DNA of 64,000 bases from an uncultured Paracoccaceae bacterium (lineage in GTDB: Bacteria > Pseudomonadota > Alphaproteobacteria > Rhodobacterales > Rhodobacteraceae), in the NCBI GenBank assembly GCA_943787985.1, contig CALSOO010000009.1:124001-188000 (forward strand), in the 5' to 3' direction. Shown here in pieces: positions 10,546 to 19,696 of the stretch (its first letter is position 1; every line of letters begins with the position of its first letter). Under the pieces are notes generated by a model that made no database searches, was not told the DNA's origin, and worked only from the letters and a program-made list of their open reading frames with translations. Made by a program: the position numbers and the translations under genes.

Positions 10546-11040
10546 ATGAAGAAATCTCGCAAGCCGCGCAAAGCTGGCACCGCAAAATCCGCAAAAACGC
10601 TCAATGGTCCTGCGCAGCCTGACCGCCGCAAAGCGCTCATGTGGCTGCGAAATGGTGCAATCGGGAGTGTGGTTTTTGCAGGGGGCGGGTATCTTGCGAT
10701 GGGATCGTTTGCGGCTCATGCAGCGGAACATGACCTCAGCCGGATTGGCCAAGGCAAGCCAGTCGTGGTCCAAATTCATGATCCGCAATGCCCGACATGT
10801 ACAGCGTTGCAGCGCGAAGCCCGAAGCGCATTGTCGACTTTTGAAGAATGCGACATCCTTTATCTGGTTGCGGACATCATGACAGAGACCGGAGCCGCAT
10901 TTGCTGCGCGCCACGGCGTCGCGCATGTCACGTTGATGTTGTTTGATGCACAAGGTGGTTTGCAACACACCTTGCCCGGAATGCGCCAAAGCATAGAGCT
11001 GCGTGATATCTTTGAAGACCACCACGCAGCGTCCAGCTGA
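10546..11040 (+). CDS. thioredoxin-like membrane-anchored protein
   Basis: TM segment followed by VVVQIHDPQCPTCTALQREA (CPTC active-site-like). Confidence 0.65.
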   Translation: MKKSRKPRKAGTAKSAKTLNGPAQPDRRKALMWLRNGAIGSVVFAGGGYLAMGSFAAHAAEHDLSRIGQGKPVVVQIHDPQCPTCTALQREARSALSTFEECDILYLVADIMTETGAAFAARHGVAHVTLMLFDAQGGLQHTLPGMRQSIELRDIFEDHHAASS

Positions 11041-11058
11041 AGCGCGTTAAGCGTCGGG

Positions 11059-12696
11059 TTAGTTCCCGCCGCTTTGCATTTTACGGGTCGCGATGACGTC
11101 TTCGAGCCAGCCCAGCTTCATTTCCGGGACAGAGCTCAGCAGCAAGTCCGTGTAGTCGTCAAACGGCGGCGACAACACATCGGTTTTGCCGCCGTACCGC
11201 ACGACTTCGCCTTGGTACATCACTGCAATGCTGTCGGCGATGGCACGCACTGTCGCCAGATCGTGGGTGATGAACAAAAACGCGACGTCTTCGACCTTTT
11301 GCAATTGTAACAGCAGCTTCAGGATGCCGTCCGCGACCAGTGGATCAAGGGCTGAAGTGACCTCGTCGCAGATGATCAATTTGGGTTTGGCCGCGAGTGC
11401 GCGTGCGATACACACACGTTGCTTTTGCCCCCCTGACAATTCGGCCGGATAGCGGTCTTGGAAACCCTCGCCCAGCTCGATTTCATCCAGCAATTCCTGA
11501 ATGCGCTTTTGCTTTTCCGCCCCCTTCAGGCCGAAGTAAAACTCGAGAGGGCGCCCGATGATCGTGCCCACGGTCTGACGCGGGTTCATGGCGGTGTCGG
11601 CCATTTGGTAGATCATTTGCAATTCGCGCAAATCTTCGGGTTTGCGGCTGGAGAGCGCATTGGACAGATCGCGTCCGTTGAAGTGGATGCGTCCTTTGGT
11701 CGGAGGCAAAAGCCCAGTGATGACACGGGCCAATGTGGACTTGCCCGAACCGGACTCGCCCACAACGGCCAAAGTCTGACCAGAGTGTAGATCGACGTTG
11801 ATGTCTTTGAGAACGTCGAAATTGGTCCCGCTGTAGCGGGCCGTAATATTTTCAACGGTCAAAATCGGGGTGCCACTGGGTGTTTTTTCCTTGTGCTCGA
11901 TCGAGCGGACGGAAACCAGCGCCTTGGTGTACTCTTCGCGCGGGGCATTGATGATCTGGTCTACGTCGCCGTATTCCACCATCTCGCCTTGGCGCAAGAC
12001 CATGATGTGGTCGCTGACTTGGGCCACAACAGCCAAGTCGTGCGTGATATAGAGGGCTGCAACGCCCGTGTCGGCAATGGCTTCCTTGATCGCTTTGAGC
12101 ACGTCAATTTGTGTGGTGACGTCCAAAGCTGTGGTTGGCTCGTCAAACACCACCAAATCAGGTTGCGGGCACAAAGCCAGCGCCGTCATGCAGCGTTGCA
12201 ACTGTCCCCCCGAAACTTGATGCGGAAAGCGTGTGCCGATGTTTTCAGGGTCCGGCAGATCAAGCTTGCGAAACAACTCGATGGCGCGTTTTTCTGCGTC
12301 GGCTTTGGAAAACTTACCTTGTAAGATCGCAGCTTCGGTGACTTGCTCCATGATCTTTTTGGCGGGGTTGAAGGATGCCGCGGCGGACTGGGAGACATAT
12401 GTCACCTCGCCGCCACGCAAATCGCGCACATCGCTGCGGCTGGATTGCAAGACGTCGCGTCCGTTGACCCAGACTTCGCCGCCCGTCAGCTTTACGCCGC
12501 CACGCCCGTAGGCCATAGCTGCAAGCCCGATGGTGGATTTCCCGGCACCGGATTCACCGATCAGCCCCAGCACTTTGCCCGGCATCACGTCGAAATCGAC
12601 GCCGTGCACAATTTCGATGTCGTGGGGCTTGGCGTCTGGTGGATAAATGGTGGCCCCGATTTTCAGATCGCGTACTTTGAGAAGGGGTTCAGACAT
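11059..12696 (-). CDS. dipeptide/oligopeptide ABC transporter, fused double ATPase (DppDF-like)
   Basis: Two Walker A motifs (GESGAGKST, GESGSGKST) and two signatures (VSGGQLQR, LSGGQKQRV). Confidence 0.92.
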   Translation of the reverse strand: MSEPLLKVRDLKIGATIYPPDAKPHDIEIVHGVDFDVMPGKVLGLIGESGAGKSTIGLAAMAYGRGGVKLTGGEVWVNGRDVLQSSRSDVRDLRGGEVTYVSQSAAASFNPAKKIMEQVTEAAILQGKFSKADAEKRAIELFRKLDLPDPENIGTRFPHQVSGGQLQRCMTALALCPQPDLVVFDEPTTALDVTTQIDVLKAIKEAIADTGVAALYITHDLAVVAQVSDHIMVLRQGEMVEYGDVDQIINAPREEYTKALVSVRSIEHKEKTPSGTPILTVENITARYSGTNFDVLKDINVDLHSGQTLAVVGESGSGKSTLARVITGLLPPTKGRIHFNGRDLSNALSSRKPEDLRELQMIYQMADTAMNPRQTVGTIIGRPLEFYFGLKGAEKQKRIQELLDEIELGEGFQDRYPAELSGGQKQRVCIARALAAKPKLIICDEVTSALDPLVADGILKLLLQLQKVEDVAFLFITHDLATVRAIADSIAVMYQGEVVRYGGKTDVLSPPFDDYTDLLLSSVPEMKLGWLEDVIATRKMQSGGN

Positions 12697-13508
12697 CAGC
12701 CGCGTCCTCCTTTGAGGGACGTGGTGCGGGTCAGAACCCAGTCAGCCACAAGGTTCACCGAAATAGCGAGCGTACAGATCGCGACCGCCGGATACAGGGC
12801 CGCTCCGATGCCAAAGTTGATGCCATCCTTGTTCTCTTTCACGATCCCGCCCCAATCCGCGAGCGGTGGTTGTACTCCGATGCCAAGGAACGAAAGTGTT
12901 GAAATGAACAGCACCATAAAGATAAAGCGCAGCCCCATTTCAGCCACCAAAGGCGACAAGGCATTGGGCAGGATTTCGCGAAAAATGATCCAGAAAATCT
13001 TTTCCCCCCGCAATCGCGCCGCTTCGACGTATTCCATCACGGAAATATCTACCGCAACGGCACGTGCCAGCCGGAACACGCGTGTGCTGTCCAAAAGCCC
13101 CATCAGGACGATCAACGTCAGGACAGTCACGTCAATTGCGGACAGGATCACCAGCGCGAGGATCAATGAGGGGATCGACATCATCAGATCGACAAAGCGC
13201 GACAGGATCTGATCAACCCATCCCCCCGAAACCGCTGCGATAAAACCAAAGATGGCTCCGGTGGAAAAACTCAGGATGGTCGCGGCTGTTGCGATGAAGA
13301 TCGTGGTTTGACCGCCGTAGATCATACGCGTCAGCAGGTCACGTCCGATTTGGTCCGTGCCAAGCCAATGTGCGGCCGAGGAGGGCTCCCAGACATCGCC
13401 AACGGCTTCGGCCATGCCATATGGCGCAATCCAAGAGGCAAAGATTGCAGCGAAGAAATACAGGCCAGTCAGGATAAGGCCTATCATAGCGGATAGAGGG
13501 ATTCGCAT
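12696..13508 (-). CDS. peptide ABC transporter permease (DppC-like)
   Basis: HWLGTDQIGRDLLTRMIYGGQTT motif; EAARLRGEKIFWIIFREILPNALSP permease loop. Confidence 0.9.
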   Translation of the reverse strand: MRIPLSAMIGLILTGLYFFAAIFASWIAPYGMAEAVGDVWEPSSAAHWLGTDQIGRDLLTRMIYGGQTTIFIATAATILSFSTGAIFGFIAAVSGGWVDQILSRFVDLMMSIPSLILALVILSAIDVTVLTLIVLMGLLDSTRVFRLARAVAVDISVMEYVEAARLRGEKIFWIIFREILPNALSPLVAEMGLRFIFMVLFISTLSFLGIGVQPPLADWGGIVKENKDGINFGIGAALYPAVAICTLAISVNLVADWVLTRTTSLKGGRG

Positions 13509-13632
13509 CAGAATGCTCCCGAAATTGTTTGAGCGATGGGGCAAGCGGTGGGTGCGACCGCTAATGAGTGACAGACCGGGCTTTTGCTGCGCAAAAACCG
13601 CTGTCTGCACCAAGTGTCTTTTCTGTGAAAAG

Positions 13633-14589
13633 TCACTTTGGATGCCTCAGCCTAGGGTTCGAAAGAATGGACACAACGTCGGCGATCATATTCAGCACGA
13701 TGTAAACCGCCGCGAAAATGACCCCCGAGGTCAGAACAACAGGCACGTCGCGTTTCACCACAGCGTCCACCAGATACTGTCCCATTCCGGGATAGGCAAA
13801 GACGGCCTCGACCACGACAACACCCACCACCAGATACGCCAGATTGAGCATCACAACGTTCACGATCGGCGCGATGGCATTGGGGAAAGCGTGTTTGCGG
13901 ATGACTTCAAAGCTGGTCAGACCTTTGAGTTCGGCGGTCTCGATATAGGCGGATTGCATGACGTTCAAAATGGCCGCCCGTGTCATGCGCATCATATGCG
14001 CAAGAACCACGAGCGTCAGAACGGTGACCGGCAGCGAGATTGCATGCAGTTTCTCAAGCAACGGCATATCCGGCGAGACATTTGCAAAGGACGGGGCCCA
14101 TTGCAGTTTTACGCCAATGATAAAGATCAGGATGTAGGCGAGCATGAATTCTGGCAACGAAATGAACGTGAGCGTGGAGCCGGAAATAACTTTATCCGGC
14201 CAGCGGTTCTGGTAGCGCACCGCGACAAGGCCCAAAAGAATGGCCAAAGGCACGGAAATAAGCGCGGCCCAGCTGGCGAGGAAAATTGTGGCGCCAAGGC
14301 GTTTGCCTATTTGTTCACCGATGGGAAGTTTGTTGGACAGGGCATTGCCCATATCGCCAGTCATCATCCCACCGATCCATTCGGTATAGCGGGTGAGAGC
14401 AGGGCGGTTCAGCCCCATTTCCTCGCGCAGGTTTGCAAGGCTTTCGGGGGTTGCGGCCTGGCCCAATTGGGCTTGGGCTGCGTCGCCGGGCAGAATTTCG
14501 GTCAGGCCAAAGATAAGCGCAGAGGCGGCGAAGAGCAGAATGATGCCCAGCGATAAACGCTGGGCAACAAGTTTAAGAATGGGGTGCAT
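13633..14589 (-). CDS. peptide ABC transporter permease (DppB-like)
   Basis: LPGDAAQAQLG and VMLNLAYLVVGVVVVEAVFAYPGMGQYLVDAVVKRD motifs. Confidence 0.9.
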   Translation of the reverse strand: MHPILKLVAQRLSLGIILLFAASALIFGLTEILPGDAAQAQLGQAATPESLANLREEMGLNRPALTRYTEWIGGMMTGDMGNALSNKLPIGEQIGKRLGATIFLASWAALISVPLAILLGLVAVRYQNRWPDKVISGSTLTFISLPEFMLAYILIFIIGVKLQWAPSFANVSPDMPLLEKLHAISLPVTVLTLVVLAHMMRMTRAAILNVMQSAYIETAELKGLTSFEVIRKHAFPNAIAPIVNVVMLNLAYLVVGVVVVEAVFAYPGMGQYLVDAVVKRDVPVVLTSGVIFAAVYIVLNMIADVVSILSNPRLRHPK

Positions 14590-14598
14590 AAGGGGTCC

Positions 14599-16185
14599 TT
14601 ACGCTTTCCATGTCTTGGCAAAGGCAGTCCAGTACATTTGCGGACCCGAGGGGTTGGTTTCCCAGCCTTGAATGTCGGAGGAAATCGCATCCACAAAGTC
14701 GTTGAACATTGGCACCATAACGCCGCCTTCTTCGTTCAACAAACGACCCATTTTGGAGTAGATCTCTTTGCGTTTTGCTTCATCCAACTCCGCGCGTGCT
14801 TCAAAGAGCATCGCGTCAAAATCGTCGCGCTTCCAACGGGTGTCGTTCCAGTCTGCGCTAGAAAGATAGGCCGTGGAATACATCTGGTCCTGAACCGGAC
14901 GACCACCCCAATAGGAGGCGCAATACGGCTGAACGTTCCAGACTTCTGACCAGTACCCATCGTTTGGTTCACGCTTGATTTCGAGCGGAATACCTGCCGC
15001 TTGGCAAGATTGCTGGAACAAGGCTGCGGCATCCACGGCACCAGGGAAGGCGCCATCGGCTGTACGCAAGATGATGGGCGAGCCATCGTGGCCGGACTTT
15101 TTGTAGTGCTCGGCTGCTTTTTCGAGGCTGAATTCGCGCTGTGGAATTGTATCGTCAAACAATGGATAGGCTTCGTTGATGGGCATGTCGTTGCCGATCG
15201 AGCCATAGCCCTGCAAGATTTTGTCGACCATTTCCTGACGGTTCAACGCGTGCTTCAGAGCAAGGCGCAATTCGACATTGTCAAACGGGGCTGTGTCCAC
15301 GTGCATGATGAACACATAGTGACCGCGACCGGATGTGGTCTTCACTTCGATGTTCGGCGCGCGGCCCAACAGTTTGGCGATTTTTGGCTCGACACGGTTG
15401 ATGGTGTCAACCTGACCGGATTGCAAAGCCGCTGTACGGGCCGTTGCATCGTTCAGAACGATGACTTCGACGGTGTCATAGTGACCCATTTCGTCCGCAG
15501 CCCAGTGGGTTGGGTTCTTTTTGAAGGTCATGCGGACGCCGGGTTCGTCGGTTTCCAGCGTGTAAAGGCCGGTGCCGATGGCGGCGGCGGGATCGTCAAA
15601 GCCACCGTTTGGCTGGATGATCAAATGGTAGTCTGCCATCAGATATGGCAGGTCGGCGTTGCCAATCGCAAGGGTCAGTTCAAAAACATCCCCGTCTGCA
15701 CGCATCGATTCGATGCCAGACATGATGCCCAAAGCGCCGGACTTGGAGTCCTCGTTGGTGTGGCGCTGCATCGTTGCCAAAATGTCTTCTGTCGTGACCG
15801 CTGCACCGTTGGAGAATGTGATGCCCTGACGCAATTTGAAGCGCCATGTTTTTGCGTCTGCCGAGCCTTCCCAGCTTTCGGCAACCCGTGGTTCAAGGCC
15901 GGTTGGACCAGCGTAAGCCAAGGTTTCACCCCAGCAGAAACCGCCCGCGATTGGCACGTCAGAGGCCCATGTTGCAGGGTCTTGGGAGTTTGTGGACTCT
16001 CCGCCTTGCACGCCCATCTTGAATGTTCCGCCCTTAACTGGCGTCGCCGCGTAAGCTGCGTCTGCCAGAAAAGAAGTGGCAACAGCTGCGGACACACCGA
16101 GTGCTGCGGCTTTGCTCATAAATTCACGGCGCGTCATTGTGCCGTCTGTCACTTTCGTGGACAGGTGTTGAAGTTCGTTCGTCAT
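14599..16185 (-). CDS. peptide ABC transporter substrate-binding protein (SBP_bac_5), Tat signal
   Basis: TRREFMSKAAALGVSAAVATSFLADAAYA twin-arginine signal; family 5 SBP features; operon with permeases. Confidence 0.9.
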   Translation of the reverse strand: MTNELQHLSTKVTDGTMTRREFMSKAAALGVSAAVATSFLADAAYAATPVKGGTFKMGVQGGESTNSQDPATWASDVPIAGGFCWGETLAYAGPTGLEPRVAESWEGSADAKTWRFKLRQGITFSNGAAVTTEDILATMQRHTNEDSKSGALGIMSGIESMRADGDVFELTLAIGNADLPYLMADYHLIIQPNGGFDDPAAAIGTGLYTLETDEPGVRMTFKKNPTHWAADEMGHYDTVEVIVLNDATARTAALQSGQVDTINRVEPKIAKLLGRAPNIEVKTTSGRGHYVFIMHVDTAPFDNVELRLALKHALNRQEMVDKILQGYGSIGNDMPINEAYPLFDDTIPQREFSLEKAAEHYKKSGHDGSPIILRTADGAFPGAVDAAALFQQSCQAAGIPLEIKREPNDGYWSEVWNVQPYCASYWGGRPVQDQMYSTAYLSSADWNDTRWKRDDFDAMLFEARAELDEAKRKEIYSKMGRLLNEEGGVMVPMFNDFVDAISSDIQGWETNPSGPQMYWTAFAKTWKA

Positions 16186-16308
16186 AGAATGGTCTCCCGG
16201 GTTGGCTTTTCCGCGCATCATTGGCGCTGTTATTTTTCATGGTGCCACAGGTTTGCGCATTAACGCTTCACTCGCAAGGGTTAATCACGGTGAGGTGACA
16301 TAGATGTG

Positions 16309-18303
16309 TCAGATCCCGTTGCGTTTGATTTTGTCAGACACGTCACGCGTATAAATGAGAATTTCATTTTCAAACGCTTCGAGTTTCGCGCTGAGGTAGA
16401 AGTGCGTGGCGTCTGACCACATTGAACACCGCGCTTCGGTACGCAGGCGTATGTCGTCACGCTCGATCTCGTCGCTCCAATGACACTCTCCGCGCGCAGA
16501 CAGGGGATCATCTGGATGAATGTCCCAACGTTCCCGCGCGATGGAGCCGTTTATGAGCCCGTGTTCCAGATCGCGCACTTTGCCAAAGTCATCCTCGATC
16601 ACCAGCGACACTATGCCCGTGGTCATGTCGGTCTCCTGACGCCGCACGTGATTTTCGGGGCGCAGTTCTTTGGTCTCCCACGGCGCGGCCGCCTCTGGCG
16701 GTGCAAATGAAACCGTTTCCGCTCCGCCACTTGCCGCGATGTAGGGCAATGTCAGTCCACCGGCGCTGATTTTGATTGTGCTGGCTTCGGGGGAGGGCCA
16801 GATCAGCGGCCAATACGCATTGGAGACGGACACCCGCAGCCTGTGCCCTTTCGGGACGGTGTAGGCGATTTGATCCAACGGGATCGTCAGGCTCATGACC
16901 TCACCCGATTTCAGCTGGTCCGCATCGGCGTGATCCATGCTGTGCGTCAGGTTCCAAGTGCCATAGGTGATGCGGGTGCTGGCACCGTCAGGGTGCACAT
17001 GGTTCAACCGAACGGCCAGTTGGGCGACAGGCTTGTCGACGGTCAGTTTCAGAAAAACCGATGGGGCGCCCGTTATCACACGGTCCTCGTCCAGCGGCGC
17101 GCTGTCCCAAGTGGCCGAGAGCGCATCGTCGCGGCGTTGATCCCCCGGCAATTCAGGTCCCAACCAAATTGCGCAGTATTCCCCGGCATCACTCCCGCAA
17201 TGCTGAGGGGAGGTGAGCGTCACATCAACTGGCCCGTTGCCTGTGCTGATCCCCTCCGAGGTGAATGGCATTGGCAAAGAGACATCCAGGATGTCGCCGC
17301 CCTCATGGCCGTACCCGCTCCAGTGCCCCGCGCGTTCGGTGTACCAGCTGGCTGGCCGTACTCCGTCCATTTGATACACCCGCAGGCGGGGGGCTTTGTC
17401 CGCGCCAGTGTCAATGCCTTTGAGCCATTTGTCCCACCATTGCAGCGCCTCTTGCAAGAAGCCGATACGGGGTTCGGGCACGGCAAAATGCGGGTACTTA
17501 TGAACCCATGGCCCAATGATCCCTTTGGAGCCGGGGATGTTGTCCACGATGTGGCGAACGGTATTCTTATAGGCATCCCCCCATCCGCCAACGGCCAAGA
17601 CTTTGGCTTTGATTGTGTCGTAGCTTTCGCACACCGAGCCGTGTTTCCAGTATTCATCCCGCGTCTGGTGGCGCAGCCATGTGGAGGGGAGGAACGGTTC
17701 GTTTTCCAAACGCTCCAGCCACATGTCCCGCCAGTCGGGACGAAGGGCAGGGTCGGGTGCACGAGACGAATACGACCACATCGTCGCCCCCCAGCCAAGG
17801 TTTTCGTTCAGCAAACACCCCCCTTTGTAGTGGATGTCGTCGGCGTAGCGGTCGACGGTCGAACACAACGTGATGATGGCTTTGAGCGGCTCAGGGGTCA
17901 TCGCAGCCACTTGGAGTCCGTTGAACCCGCCCCAGCTGATCCCCATCATGCCGATGTTGCCGTCGCACCAGTCTTGGGCCGCGAGATGGTGAATGACCTC
18001 CACCGCATCATCGAGCTCTTGTTGCGTGTACTCATCTGTCATGAGCCCGTGGCTGTCGCCATTGCCGCGCATGTCGACGCGAATACATGCGTAGCCACGC
18101 TGCGCGAAATAGGGATGGGTCAGGGCGTCACGGGCACATGTGCCGTCGCGCTTGCGGTATGGCAGATACTCCAGAATCGCGGGCACGGGCGCCTCGCCCG
18201 CGTTCTTTGGTTTCCAGATGCGGGCGGAAAGGCGGGTGCCATCAGAAAGGGTGATGCCGTAGTCGGCGTCCTCAACGATGTCGTGCAGGCTGTTCTTTGT
18301 CAT
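16309..18303 (-). CDS. CocE/NonD family hydrolase
   Basis: YLPYRKRDG, ACIRVDMRGNGDSHG, GMMGISWGGF nucleophile elbow and C-terminal beta-sandwich. Confidence 0.9.
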   Translation of the reverse strand: MTKNSLHDIVEDADYGITLSDGTRLSARIWKPKNAGEAPVPAILEYLPYRKRDGTCARDALTHPYFAQRGYACIRVDMRGNGDSHGLMTDEYTQQELDDAVEVIHHLAAQDWCDGNIGMMGISWGGFNGLQVAAMTPEPLKAIITLCSTVDRYADDIHYKGGCLLNENLGWGATMWSYSSRAPDPALRPDWRDMWLERLENEPFLPSTWLRHQTRDEYWKHGSVCESYDTIKAKVLAVGGWGDAYKNTVRHIVDNIPGSKGIIGPWVHKYPHFAVPEPRIGFLQEALQWWDKWLKGIDTGADKAPRLRVYQMDGVRPASWYTERAGHWSGYGHEGGDILDVSLPMPFTSEGISTGNGPVDVTLTSPQHCGSDAGEYCAIWLGPELPGDQRRDDALSATWDSAPLDEDRVITGAPSVFLKLTVDKPVAQLAVRLNHVHPDGASTRITYGTWNLTHSMDHADADQLKSGEVMSLTIPLDQIAYTVPKGHRLRVSVSNAYWPLIWPSPEASTIKISAGGLTLPYIAASGGAETVSFAPPEAAAPWETKELRPENHVRRQETDMTTGIVSLVIEDDFGKVRDLEHGLINGSIARERWDIHPDDPLSARGECHWSDEIERDDIRLRTEARCSMWSDATHFYLSAKLEAFENEILIYTRDVSDKIKRNGI

Positions 18304-18347
18304 GCCAAGACGGTGCGTCGCGTCCAGGCCCGTGTCAAGCCAAGGGG

Positions 18348-19448
18348 TTAACTGCGGCGCGCAATCAGCAGATCCATCACGTTTGTGCCAGTGGGGCCTG
18401 AGCGGAACAATGCACCGCGCGCATCCAGCCACGGTGCTGCGTCCGCGAGGGCCAGTGCCTCGGCTCCGCTGGCGTCCCACGTCGCCCCTGTGACCAGCGC
18501 GCCTGCGGCATCTGTCGGGCCATCGGTGCCGTCTGTGCCGGCCACAAGGATTTCGAGTCCCTCAACGCCTGCGATCTTTCGTGCGAGCATCAAGGCCAGC
18601 GCCATGTTGCGCCCGCCTTTGCCGGGGTTGGGCGGCAGAATGACTGTGGGCTCCCCCCCAATAATGTGCAGTCCTTTGTCCGAGGTCAAAAGACTGGCCG
18701 CAATGCGGGGGGCAAGGGTATCGACGTTCTCGTAGAGTGTTTCCGTGTTGCTCAACACGTCATCCCCGGCAGCGTGGGCCACGGCTGCGCGCGCGACTCC
18801 GTTGCTCGCGACGATGTGGGACTGGAACGCAAAGGAAGGCAAGGACGGGGCATCGCCGATGCCCGAGCCGATCACGCCCAGATCATCCCCTTCGACATCC
18901 GAGATGGCAAGGCTGGTGACGCGTCCGCCCCCAAACCCCCCCAGTAATTTGCCGCCTTTGATGCGGGACAGGGATTTGCGCAACGTATTCATGGCGTGAA
19001 TGTCTTGACCGGAGGCCAGCAGGTCTTGGGTGCGCCGGGCAAGATCAGCAAAGGTCAGGCCGTCTGCAAGATCTTCGGCCAAAGCGGACGCGCCGCCAGA
19101 GGTGAGCATCAACAAATGCGCAGTTTCTGGCAGAACTGCGACGACCTCCCGCAATCTTGCGCCCGCCCTTAGGCTGTTGGTGTCCGGCACCGGATGGGCT
19201 GCTTCGATCAGTTCCGCTGTTTTGGGCAGATCTTGCGTGTGATCGTATTTTGTGACGATCAGAGTAGGAAGGGCGCCAAACACGTCGTCCGCAGCGGCAG
19301 CCATGCTTGCGGCGGCTTTGCCCACGCTAATGACCATATCAGGCCGGGGCGTTTCAAGGGTTTTGAGGGCGCTTGTAACAGCGCGACGTCCTTGAACGGC
19401 CCGCACACCAGCCCACCAAAGTGACGTCAGGTCCGAATGCTGTGTCAT
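18348..19448 (-). CDS. glycerate 2-kinase (MOFRL/DUF4147 family)
   Basis: VGKAAASMA, LMLTSGGASAL, GKGGRNMALAL, AGTDGTDGPTDAAGA motifs. Confidence 0.9.
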   Translation of the reverse strand: MTQHSDLTSLWWAGVRAVQGRRAVTSALKTLETPRPDMVISVGKAAASMAAAADDVFGALPTLIVTKYDHTQDLPKTAELIEAAHPVPDTNSLRAGARLREVVAVLPETAHLLMLTSGGASALAEDLADGLTFADLARRTQDLLASGQDIHAMNTLRKSLSRIKGGKLLGGFGGGRVTSLAISDVEGDDLGVIGSGIGDAPSLPSFAFQSHIVASNGVARAAVAHAAGDDVLSNTETLYENVDTLAPRIAASLLTSDKGLHIIGGEPTVILPPNPGKGGRNMALALMLARKIAGVEGLEILVAGTDGTDGPTDAAGALVTGATWDASGAEALALADAAPWLDARGALFRSGPTGTNVMDLLIARRS

Positions 19449-19507
19449 CGGTAGGCTCCGGTTTGGTCAAATCAGAAGGGTTTAGTGCAGCACTTATGTC
19501 CTATTAA

Positions 19508-19533
19508 TGACGCTATATCTACGGGTAGCGTCA
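19508..19533. promoter_or_regulatory. inverted repeat TGACGCTA-N10-TAGCGTCA upstream of adhesin gene
   Basis: Perfect 8-bp arms read directly; in the intergenic region between divergent genes. Confidence 0.5.
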
Positions 19534-19696
19534 CGAAATAGTTATTTCCCCATAAAAAGAGACTAGCCCTTGATTCGCTTTTGGGTTAATAACGAAGATC
19601 ATGAACGACAAGCAGAGCGGCAAAAAAATCAACGCCTGCTGATGAGAACATAAATGAGACCGCATTGAACGAGTCTCGAGGTAGAGTGGTGGTGTT

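Noticed and set aside
13357-14556. 399-aa plus-strand ORF
   Set aside because: Antisense to DppB/DppC permease genes, no recognisable domain.
15001-18351. Long plus-strand ORFs 15001-16263 and 16843-18351
   Set aside because: Antisense to SBP and CocE hydrolase genes, which have clear motifs.
19603-19644. 13-codon ORF MNDKQSGKKINAC upstream of the adhesin
   Set aside because: Too short and without clear ribosome-binding context to support as a leader peptide.
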